64,000 nucleotides of DNA, taken from positions 1 to 64,000 of the forward strand of contig NADL03000612.1 in the NCBI GenBank assembly GCA_002205965.3, read 5' to 3'. Shown here in pieces: positions 31,696 through 41,009 of this stretch. A program made the position numbers and the translations under genes. Numbering within the stretch: the first letter of the stretch is position 1; every line of letters begins with the position of its first letter. The notes under the pieces are model-generated. The model worked only from the letters and a program-made list of their open reading frames with translations. It did no database searches and had not been told where the DNA came from. The DNA comes from Kappaphycus alvarezii. Its lineage: Eukaryota; Rhodophyta; Florideophyceae; Gigartinales; Solieriaceae.

Positions 31696-32971
31696 ATGAA
31701 CACGACGCTTTCCCCCGCCACAAACGCCACTCCCCCCACCAACATCGAGCGACTCAGCGCTCTGTTGGAAGCATCCGAATCACGTGCCGAGGCAGCAAAC
31801 GCGGAGGCCGAGAATCTACGTCGTGAAAACGCGTCGCTCACATCCGCCATCGAAACGTCGAGTCGTTTACTCGACAACCTTCGCACAGACTATGACAAAC
31901 TAACCACCAGAGACACGACGCGTCAACAAGGATGCCATGACTGTGTTTCAATATCGGAGACTGCGCGGTTGCGTAGTCAGGTTGGACAACTGGAGCGCGA
32001 GGTTGTACGGTTGAATCAACGTGCTGATGATTCGGATAAACGGTATGTAGGGGAGCGACGCAAGTGTGTAGCTTTGGAGAGGGTGTGCATGGATTTGAGA
32101 AGACGGGTTGCATTGGCCGAGGAAAAGGCGGTAGAGGGAGGACGAGTGGAGGAGGCGGTGTTGGGGAGGCAGGTTGCGGAGGCGGAATTGGCGGAGGTGA
32201 AAGTGGAGATGGAGAGGTGGAGGGCGAAAAGTAGCGGGGTGGATGCGATGAGGGAACGGGCAGAGGGGGCGGAACGGGCGGAGAGGGTGCAAAGGGAGCG
32301 GGTGGGGGCTTTGGAGAGGGAAGTGGAATCGAGGGAGAGGCTGTTGAGTGAGGCGGTGGTGGAGAGGAATAAGTTGAGGGGGTATTTGAGCAAGTATGAG
32401 AGGGAGTTGGAGGAAAAGGAGAGGCGGTTGGGGAAGTTGAAGATGTGGATTAGGGAGGGGAGGAGAGGGGGGGGAGGCGGGAGAGGTATGGTGGAGGAGG
32501 AGGAGTTGGAGGAGTTGATGAGGGAGAGAGATGGGGAGGGAGGGCGAGAGGAATCGCATGAGGGGACGGTAAGTTTTGGTTAAGGAGGGCTGAATGGTTT
32601 GGGCTGGTGTGGGTTTGGATTCTGTTTGGGAATGAGACTGACTTTATGTGTTTGTTTGTTACGATGTGGATTTGTGGATGATGTAGATTGATGATTGGGA
32701 GAATGATGTGACCGCGACGACTGGTGAATTGGATGGTTTGGTGAGTGGTGAGGGGGACGAAGGCGTGAGTTTTGCAGAGGCATCGCCGCTGTTGAGGGAG
32801 GTTGAGTTGCTGCAGGCTGCGTTTAAGGATTCGGTGGTAGGAAAAGAAGGTGGTGCTACGGCAGGGGGAAAGACGGGGGGAGAAAAGATGGATTTGATGG
32901 CGCGGGTGCAGCGATTGGAGGCATCGTTTAATGCTATCGCCGAAAGTCGCAGTAAAGCCGGGGACGGTTGA
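31696..32971 (+). CDS. Two-exon coiled-coil protein, unknown function
   Basis: Exon 1 is 31696-32568 and exon 2 is 32687-32971, with an intron of 118 nt (GTAAGT...TGTAG) in phase 0. The product is 385 residues. The ATG at 31696 has a good context (CACCATGAAC); another Met lies at 31651, and the frame stays open to 31525 without an ATG. Residues 20-290 are almost wholly heptad coiled coil rich in Glu, Arg, Ala and Leu (for example ERLSALLEASESRAEAANAE and ERELEEKERRLGKLKMWIRE), with a glycine stretch near 265. Exon 2 begins IDDWENDV and ends in a second short coil (MARVQRLEASFNAIAESRSK). Such proteins are often structural or tethering factors; I do not recognise the family. The 5' part is C-rich and the 3' part strongly G-rich. 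Confidence 0.7.
32569..32686 (+). other. Spliceosomal intron in the coiled-coil gene
   Basis: The donor GTAAGT at 32569 and the acceptor TGTAG ending at 32686 enclose 118 nt with an in-frame stop just after the donor. Removal keeps the frame (phase 0) into an open 95-codon exon. Confidence 0.75.
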
Positions 32972-34080
32972 AAGGGGAAGAGAACGCAGCAGCTGGGGGG
33001 ACTAGTGGCAGTAACTTGACTCACTGCGGCTAAATAGAGCGCTTTACTTGGTGTTGAGTGTTTTGTGCTTTATCAATGGATTTGGCAAGTGCGACGTGCA
33101 GGCCCACTAGAATTGACTACCGTAGCTTTTGAGGCAGTGTTCGGCCGACAGCAAATTGTAAATGCAAATTGTGCAGTAATTGCAGTAATTGCACAAAAAT
33201 GCCGTAATCGCTACACGAAAAATAGTGCGTTGTTGGCCATTTCCACGTTGCAACTTGGGCAAAAAGTAATTTCCACGTGTACAAACGGCACAAAGCTGTA
33301 GCGTAAGGAAAAATATCTTACATACTTGTAATCACGCAACAAATTCACAAGTTTCAGTCTGACCCGCAATCGATTTAATGTTGGATTATTTCTCAATCTG
33401 CCCCCAGATGTAAGGGGGGCACACACCAAAGGCGTAAGAACTGTCTGTAGTTCACGTGTGACGTGACACTTTCAGTGTAGCCCAATGCAGCCCAAAAGTG
33501 TGACAACCACTACATTACAGTATACTGTACTACTGTTTCCTCAAGTTGTTCCGTAGTCGCTAGAGCAGGTGCATCCAGGTCACCATGAACACGGTCCCAT
33601 GATGGTCCTAGAAAAGAGACATGTGTTACTTATAAGCCAGACCTCTGTAAAGGGCCAGGTACAGAGACTGACCACGATTTCATTGCTGGAAGGGACAAAC
33701 CGCTCTAATTATTTCAAACCACCATTATAAACCGAACTCCCTAAAGTAAGTACTATTAACGAACCAGACTGTGCTGTAATCGCATCTGCTAAGGACTACG
33801 TCAACAATTAAAATGCAATTTTTTTGGTCTGTCGGACGTATTCTAACCGGACCGGTCCCATACCTAACCAAGTACAAGCTGAACCGAACTTTAAGCGTTC
33901 TCTGTTATCACGGAGGTGGCACGATCGGTCGCAGATCGAGCTATGGCCCAATACGCCAAGATAAGGGCTATTCTCCTCCAGCGACACGCGGCGCTGATGG
34001 TCACCTCTAACACCGCCCGTCTCTTGACCGGGCTTTCTGCCACTTTCTATTGGCTACAACGCCCAGACTTTTGTAATGTA
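32972..34080. other. No gene recognised; contains one GTAC motif
   Basis: Short frames only. A TACAGTATACTGTACTACTGT stretch lies at 33516-33536. The frame at 33916-34101 (MARSVADRAMAQYAKIRAIL) reads into the left arm of the foldback element and is not convincing as a gene. Confidence 0.4.
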
Positions 34081-34350
34081 GCTCCTGCAACATCGCTCGA
34101 ATAGAAGTTTACAGGGTTGCAACCTCTTAAATCACTCGCAGTAAACCAGCCCCATTCTTCCCCCTCAGCACAATGTGTGTTATACGGAAGTGGACAATCT
34201 TACCACGACTGTACTTTTACATCCCTTTTTAAACAATTCCACAGACAGCGGTACAACTTGTAAGGACAGGGGAAGATTGGGGTGGGTACTGCGAGTGGCT
34301 TTAGAGTTTGGAACCCTATAAACTTTACATTCGAATGATGTTGCAGGATC
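34081..34350. repeat. MITE-like foldback element, arms of about 40 bp
   Basis: The left arm 34081-34120 (GCTCCTGCAACATCGCTCGA and on) and the right arm 34311-34350 are inverted copies with roughly 80% identity: right arm reversed reads GATCCTGCAACATCATTCGA. The spacer is about 190 bp and has no coding sense. Target duplications are not clear. Confidence 0.6.
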
Positions 34351-34477
34351 TACGTTACGCAAATCCGAGCGTTATAGCTACTAGAAAATGTACGGTAGCC
34401 CACAAGATACAGGTGGTGTTGGAGGTGATTATCAACGCATCGTGTCGCTGGAGAAGGATACCCCTCACCTTGGCATA

Positions 34478-34830
34478 TTAGTCCTTAGCTGGGTCGGTGA
34501 CTGATCGTGCCAACTCCATAAAAATGGAGAACGCGCTTGGGTGCCACCTCCCGAGCATCGAGATTGGGACAGGGACGAGCTTGCTCTTCCTAGGTAGAAT
34601 TGAAGGTATCAAGAGTTCATAGCTGCTTTTACTAGATATAGGCTCGCCCCAGTCCTTATATTCACGCTCTGTGGATGGCACCCGGGCGCATAGGAAGTCA
34701 TTATGGATGAAGAATGTAGCTGTCAGAGCAATGGAAACGTTCGTGAGGGTGTGTTCGGTCCTCACGCAAAGGGACGCCGCAGCAACCGCCATATCCAATG
34801 CAGCGTGCCCTATGGTGGCTTTACGGTAGA
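34478..34830 (-). pseudogene. Fragment of a retroelement-like protein C-terminus (tentative)
   Basis: Minus-strand translation runs ATIGHAALDMAVAAASLCVR... to LGRWHPSAFSIFMELARSV. The pattern of an Ala-Leu-Asp segment, then VPVPISMLGRWHPSA and a final helix recalls C-termini of non-LTR-type reverse transcriptase proteins in algae and oomycetes. No RT core is present here, so this is a fragment at most. Confidence is low. Confidence 0.25.
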
Positions 34831-35218
34831 CTTTAAAGCGTCATTACTCTGGTGTGCTGCCACATGCCTATCAGAAAGCCTCATTCGCCGCTAAGAAATT
34901 TGGAAGGGAACCATTTCATTTTTCAGCACGAGGAAGCGTTTGGGTGCTTTACTCTTGAAAAATATGTTCGGCTATATCATGGAGCATTAGAAATAGATAG
35001 TAGAGCACCAAAATGCCTCCTCCCGTTGTCCTTTTACTCTCCTGAATAGAAAGAGATAGAGCGAGACATCTAAAACCTCATAACCCACAATTGTTTGTTG
35101 AGAGACCGGCGTAAGGCAGGCTCTAAGGTACGCTGCATTTGAACATTGCAGCTGCTACAGCATGCCTTGCCGGAGGACTGAACGCACTATTATGAGTAGG
35201 GTGTGTTTGGATGCTTTA

Positions 35219-35259
35219 ATAGACAAGACATGCAGTAACTAACTGCATGTCTTGTCTAT
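35219..35259. repeat. Perfect 18-bp hairpin
   Basis: ATAGACAAGACATGCAGT (35219-35236), a 5-nt loop AACTA, and its exact complement (35242-35259). It lies in non-coding DNA. Nearby (35280-35310 and 35485-35535) further CACATG/GCTTTGCAC words are arranged inversely, so this may be part of a larger foldback element. Confidence 0.85.
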
Positions 35260-35891
35260 GAAATATAAATAGTATTGCTGCAGACACACATTGCACATGC
35301 TTTGCACATTGTGTGGACTTACCATAATGGGACTTAACACAGCGGAATCGGATAGCTATTGGCAGAAACACTACTGGCAGCCCACACTAGACGCACGGCA
35401 GCACAGACGGCCACGCCTGTTGCAACTCTCTTGTATAAACGTCCATTAATACTTACCACAATGGAAAGTCCGCAAAAAGTGGAAAGCATGTGCACAAGCA
35501 CATGTCTATATGCTTTGCGCATGCACATGTGACTGTGCTGCAGAGACTAAGGACAATACTTGGTGCCAATTCTTTCAATTAACAAATGTTTACTTCTTGA
35601 AGAAACTATTCCAAGACTTTAGAAGCACAGAGGACTGTATAGTTTCATCACTCAACCTTAATCAAGACTCATCTAAAACTTGATTGGCTCGAGAGAATGA
35701 ACTCTCGCTCGCCACAGAAGACGCCTGAATCGCTAAAACATCTCTGGCAACAGGAGCAATGGAGGGGAATCGATCCTCATTTGCTTTCACCACTCTAGTG
35801 GATCAATTCCACGAGTGGCACATGACGTTGACCTAATAAAACGGCCAATCTCATCATCACCACGCAAATCAACACTGTTGTCATCTAGAAG

Positions 35892-35933
35892 CTGTTCAAA
35901 CAATGCCGATCTGAGCGGTCATTGTTTGAACAG
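35892..35933. repeat. Perfect 14-bp inverted repeat beside the hAT fragment
   Basis: CTGTTCAAACAATG (35892-35905) and CATTGTTTGAACAG (35920-35933) form a stem with a 14-nt loop, extendable by a CCG/CGG pair after a one-base bulge. It stands 15 bp past the end of the hAT reading frame on its 3' side, where hAT elements often carry subterminal repeats. Confidence 0.8.
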
Positions 35934-35947
35934 GACTCCGGCGCCGA

Positions 35948-36760
35948 CTACTCTATCGTCTCGCCCCTTCCCCCGCTCGTCTCCGAAATACAGACATACC
36001 TTCTTAACAAATTTGAATCTGAAATGACATCATTAGAGAATCGAGGGTCAAATATTTTCGCCAATTTGGCTAATTCAGAACAAAGAAATCTCTCATAGGA
36101 CTCCAGTTTCCGACTCATTTTTGTTGCAATAGGCACAAGAGCCTGTACGTTTCCACTTGCCGCACTCGGTGCTTTTCTCTTAAGCAAGTCGAAAGCCTTC
36201 ACAGACATGCTCAGTGTAACATAAGTTGATCCTGATTGCAATTCGGCTACAGCTGCGGCGGTTTCTAAAAATTTGCATATTACAGCAGATTTCTCCCACT
36301 CGGCCTCCGGTATAATGAACACAGCCAAATCTTCAATTCTATTGCAAACGGCGGTAAACACACGACGGGCGGCAAACGCATCCTTAATCATCCTAAATGT
36401 GGATGACCACCTTGTTTCGACATCCAGAACTGGAAGCTTGGCGTTATCGCCAAGCTCCATTTTCACTGTATTAAACAAATCCCGCCGCTTTGCTGAAGCT
36501 CAAATAGCGTTGATAAGGGATCGAATTGTCAATATTTCTTCCCTTATCAGCCCTAGACACTCCTTTACACCAAGATTAACGACATGAGCGAGGCAACGAA
36601 CTTGAAAATCTTCTAACGAAAATGACGAATGTCCCTCCGATACCAATCGGATCAAAAGAGTTGTAACTCCACTGTAAACATCACTAGCATTATCTAGGTT
36701 TGAACCGCGGTTTGCGACAAAAAATGAGTCTATAACTGTGACCGGACTGGGGAACTAAAA
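35948..36760 (-). mobile_element. hAT-superfamily transposase fragment
   Basis: On the minus strand the translation runs from a DNASD segment (near 36700) through RCLAHVVNLGVK (near 36600), an in-frame stop near 36505, then LDVETRWSSTFRMIKDAF, a long helical region, and AKLAKIFDPRFS before the end near 35948. These are the hAT landmarks, in order: catalytic-domain DNA box, the C/H motif, the TRWxST motif, and the start of the dimerisation region. The N-terminal BED finger and the first catalytic part are missing, and the C-terminal W/hATC block is cut short. Ends with 8-bp duplications were not found. The element is dead. Confidence 0.8.
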
Positions 36761-36931
36761 GTGCGTTTAAAAACCGCTCCCTTTTTTATAATTGATTAAG
36801 GGGGACCGAACCAACCTACCAAAATATTTGGGTAGACTGACTTTGCGCGTTCAAGCACCCCGACAGGACCGACCTTTTTGGCGGTTTAACCAGTTCAATA
36901 ATGGTCCGGTCGGACTGTGTTCATGGCGAAA

Positions 36932-38155
36932 TACCCCCGGCAAAAAATATACTGACACTTTGAAACACGGTCTATTCAAAGTGGACCAAACCTTTAACTC
37001 GGCCAACTTAGTAGTCTATCTTCTTGCCCTTGGCATGTATAACGGATACGCAACGTTTCTGCATGGACTTAACTATCTTAACGCGCGTTTCAGAGTCGAT
37101 ATCTTACCAAGTATCCATAATGCAGTCAATGAGAGAATCCACATCTTCAAACTGCCGCTGGTTGGCGTAAACCTTCCTCACTAGAATGCCCCAAAATTTC
37201 TAAAAAGAATTCAGGTCTGGTGCATAAGCGGGCCACTCTACAACTGAAATCAATGATCTTTAAGCCAATCTTCCGTCACCCTTGCATGATGACGCGGTGC
37301 ACTGTCCTGCATAAACTGCCACCAAAGTGGCATATACTCGGCGAAATGGAGTATATAATCTTGTAAGGTCTTCACATACTTCGGTCCGTCTTGTTTTCCG
37401 TTCAATATTACGAGTGGAGACATTTTGTTTCCAGCAAAACAAGCCCAGACCATAAAACTCTCACCATCATTTTTTTTCTTCGAAAACCAGTCCTTGTCTT
37501 TTCGCAAATCATGCCATTTGTATGCTAGACCGTCCGGACCATCAATTTCTTCTCATCAGACCAAACGATACTATTCTATTTAACTTCACTCCATGTGACC
37601 TTTCCAGTTGCCCAGGCCATTCTTATTTTCTCGTGATATTCACGCATAGCGAGTTTGCGAGCAATTATCTTGTACCGGAGATGTGCTTGCTTTTGAAGCA
37701 ATAATTGAACAGAAGGAGCCTTATCTGGGAGTTGAAGAGCCTTTACTAATCCAAAAGAGCTCAGTTTCCTCTTAGAAGCTTCCCGAATAACCCTCCTGTT
37801 GGCCGTTTTCGTCCATTTGGGTGGCCTTCCAGCGCTTTTTTTGGTTCCGTATCGTTGTGGATCCTTCAAAACCTGTATACCACATCTATGGATCTTTGTA
37901 GCTCCCTTTGAATAGCTTAAATGCTTAGGCAGCTGGAGTGGTGGGCTAGTATTTGTCCTCTTTCGAATATGGTGAGTTACAGTTTTAGCGGCATCGTATT
38001 GGGTGAACTGGAATGCTATTTCTTCGATAAGTGTCTCTTCATGTTTAAAGAGGTCAAAACGGCTGAGTTTAACAGAGTTTTGCGCCATTTTTCATTGTTA
38101 TTACCGCCATGTAACCAAACTGTGAAAAGTGTCAGTATAATTTTTGCCGGGGGTA
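36932..38155 (-). mobile_element. Tc1/mariner transposon with TIRs and TA duplication
   Basis: Both ends are clear: TA + CCCCCGGCAAAAAATATACT at 36932-36953 and its inverted match at 38134-38155, with TIRs of about 28 bp and only about one or two mismatches. The element is 1.2 kb. Minus-strand transposase remains run from the HTH region (RFDLFKHEETLIEEIAFQFT, near 38060) through WSEVK, SDEKK-like sequence near 37550, ESFMVWACFAGNKMSP (near 37450) and QDSAPRHHARV (near 37300, second catalytic Asp) to WPAYAPDLNSF (near 37230, third catalytic region). Stops and frame changes near 37570, 37520 and 37200 disable it. It is dead as a source but may still be mobilised in trans through its good TIRs. 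Confidence 0.88.
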
Positions 38156-38639
38156 TACGACTCATGGTCTTGTATCATCCAAAGTTCTTTTGTTTTTTAA
38201 AATCTGGCTTCAGAAATGGACGAATCATGGTCTGATATATACGTGGACTGAAGGGTTTGGTTCTTACTCTAATACTAGGCCTCTCTATCATAGATTAAAC
38301 AAATGCTCAAATTCTGTACAAAAATCAATATCACGGTAGGGCAATAATATAAAACCACATGGTTTATCAAACGTAGAATTTTAAATAAAGGTACAGTATT
38401 TCAACAAATAGTGCTCCACTCTAATATTTACTGTACACTAACGGCACAACCATGCCATTGCAAAAAAGCACAGAAACAAAAAACACCCCATTTCCAAAAG
38501 CCCACAGTATTTGAAAATTTTGCGCGCCATTTCCAAATGAAAAGCACAGTACTGATGAACAGCCCGAAACGGCAATGGACAGTACCACCAAAGCCCTTCA
38601 TTAGCAATATTTCCATGTGGATAGAGCCGTCCCCATTCG
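38156..38639. other. No gene recognised; GTAC words present
   Basis: GGTACAGTA at 38390-38398 and TACTGTACA at 38429-38437. Minus-strand translation near 38280-38170 (RPSIRVRTKPFSPRIYQTMI) looks protein-like but matches nothing I know. Confidence 0.3.
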
Positions 38640-40175
38640 CCCCATACGACCCCGCTTAATTCATCGCTCCCATCCTCTCCTTCACTGCAGTCTATCCCCC
38701 CACTGCTGCGTACTCCTTCGCCCCTGCCAGCCCAGACCCCTCTGCTATCAATTACGGCCTCAGATACTGTTTCAACTCCCTCCGCTTCCCTGACCTCGGC
38801 TGTCCCTTCAATTCCACCAGGCAGCCCAACCATACACGGATTTGAAAGAAAGAGTCTTATCTTTCAACCAGCACGAGCTCCTCTCAACCCACCGCTACCG
38901 CTGTCAATGTGCCCTCCCCATCGGCGGCTGCCGATACCCTTCACGTGTTAGTCTCAGCTGCAGTGGCTAGGGAGCAGGAGCTTCTGAAATACACCGACAT
39001 TAGGCTGGAACAGGACAGCGATGACGAAAATGACAGTTTGTGTCCGGTTTTTGATACCTTTTATGAGTCCGTCGGAAATAAAGGTATTCACGAAATGTGC
39101 AACTTCGATGATTCACAGTTCAAGCAGCCCTGGAACTACTTTTCAAGCACAGTTCGAGAGGGACACAATGTAGGGCCTGGGCGCAAATGCGCCTACAATC
39201 GCATGGACTTGTTATTTATGACTCTAGTCGTATTGAAGTGCGAAAAGCAGTGGGACATCGCAGCTCGTGTTTTTAATTTGAAAGGAACTACATTCGAGAA
39301 GATGATTTCAAAGTATATTGGTGGTATATAGAAGTTCGCGTACGAAAATTTAATAAAAGAAATAGATAGCGAATATCCATGTGGTGAGTTACTGGAAAAT
39401 CGCATTCCATTCAAGTACGTTCCTTGCGCACGTTATGCGACTGACATTACATTTCAGCAAGGCAACAGGCTTTCGGGAAACATGCAAGAGGGTAAGAAGT
39501 ATGTCTCAGACAAGAACAAGCTCTACGGCTATAAAGTGGAATCAGCGTTTTAAAAAAGGACAAGCCATTAACTGCAGCAGACTTTACCCGGGAAACGTGG
39601 CCGACTTGGAGATATATCATCGAAATGTGCAGTTTCATAAAAGTTCTTTAAAAACGGAACAGTCTGAAGTTGACATAGCTGATGTCGGAGAGCTGTCAGG
39701 AGAATATTCTCAGTATTGGGCCGTTTTAACGGATAAGGGCTACCAGGGTGCTGTGGAGCTGGTTTGGGATAGCATTTCGAAAAATATATCTAATAATGGA
39801 TTCTTACTCGCCGAAAACGTAGAAAGGAACAGGGAAATTCCATCCGATTGCATAATCGTGAAAAACTGGTTTGTTCGGCTTTCCACTCTTTGGGGAGTGA
39901 TGGGAGGGAAGTGGAGGAAGGGAGAGGCTCGCTACGATGCAGTGTTCAAGCTTTGCGCTGCACCGACTAATTTTTACATAACCTACCACCCTATGAGGGC
40001 CGAGGATGCCCATATGTACAGTTCAGTGAGAAATCGTTTGTATTCAATCGGAACTGAGTCGCACAATAAGCGGCCTGCGGCACAGGCCGCCTACCGCGAG
40101 AAAAGGAGGCGATTGGGTGAGTTCAATTTTAGGGCATTGGAATTCCAAGATGGACATCCTTTTGACTCTCAGTAG
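38640..40175 (+). mobile_element. Broken DDE transposase, PIF/Harbinger (DDE_Tnp_4) type
   Basis: A Ser/Pro-rich N-terminal region (about 38640-38900) leads to an open frame ending at 39331 (FDDSQFKQPWNYFSSTVREG, RMDLLFMTLVVLKCEKQWDI, FNLKGTTFEKMISKYIGGI). The reading continues in another frame with KYVPCARYATDITFQQGNRL near 39415-39475 (first catalytic Asp) and DKNKLYGYKVES (near 39540), then in a third frame with NCSRLYPGNVADLEIY, AVLTDKGYQGAVELVW (second Asp, near 39730) and SLYSIG-type sequence to a stop at 40175. The LYGYK...PG..AD...DKGY.G order is that of Harbinger-like nucleases. At least three frame changes make it inactive. TIRs were not found. Confidence 0.65.
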
Positions 40176-40737
40176 CAGACCCATTTATTTCATTGGGTGA
40201 GAGTGGTCGAGTTACAGAAAAATATGAGGGATTATGGGTTGGTCTATGGGTTGGTCATGTAAACGAAAGACCCTCTCTGTGACACTGCATGCGAGCTAGG
40301 AGGGGAAGGCGACACTGGAACAGATAGAAAAAACCCCCCTATTGCGACAGTTGGGCCTTGATGGCAGAGCATCGACAGAGGGAGCGAAAAGAGACGTCAT
40401 AATCATAGTCGTCGCCTTCCACAGAATGAAAGTGAGACCAATTTATCCTCCTAATCGACATTAACAGGCGCTTAGGCCCATACGGACCCTGGAGAGGCAA
40501 ACCAGTGGTCGTCTCCGTGCTCGTGATAGCCTCGCTGGCGCGTTTAGTTTACGCTTGCCCATAGGCGACGTCGGGGTTGAATTTGATAGAAGCGGCTTCC
40601 GAATAAGATAAGAGCCTCCCATCATCGACAAACGATGGTTTGGGGCGGAGGTCGGAGATAACGGGGGAGTCGGAAAAATTCGGGATAGTGTACAGTCTTT
40701 GCTTTTTATTTGAAATAATAATCAGTCTCTTTGTTTT
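40176..40737. other. No gene recognised
   Basis: This non-coding stretch lies between the Harbinger-type fragment and the tyrosine-recombinase retroelement. A small inverted word, CCATCATCG...CGATGG (about 40618-40637), is the only structure noticed. Confidence 0.4.
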
Positions 40738-41009
40738 GGTGGAATGATTGGAAAATTATGGGTGAATATGATAGGGGGGCTTCGACGTGGCTGTGATCCA
40801 CAACTGGAAGCAAGTCACGCTGTCACGTCTGCATCTCGGTTGCATTTGCATCCGCCGGACTGTAAGCCACTCGAGATAAGGCCACGTTGGCAGCTTACCG
40901 TTGCTCAAGGACTTGGTGTGCGATCAGAACCCGTCGAACAGTTCCATATAACCGACAACTTGGAAACCTTTGGCACAACTGCTGGTCCCTCAAGTCGTCG
41001 CTTGTTCTC
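40738..41009 (+). repeat. Left direct repeat of the DIRS-like element
   Basis: 272 bp, starting GGTGGAATGATTGG and ending CGTCGCTTGTTCTC; 271 of 272 positions match the right copy. Confidence 0.95.

Noticed and set aside
31948-32559. Pro/Leu/His-rich minus-strand frame of 203 codons
   Set aside because: It is a shadow of the Glu/Arg/Gly-rich coiled-coil gene.
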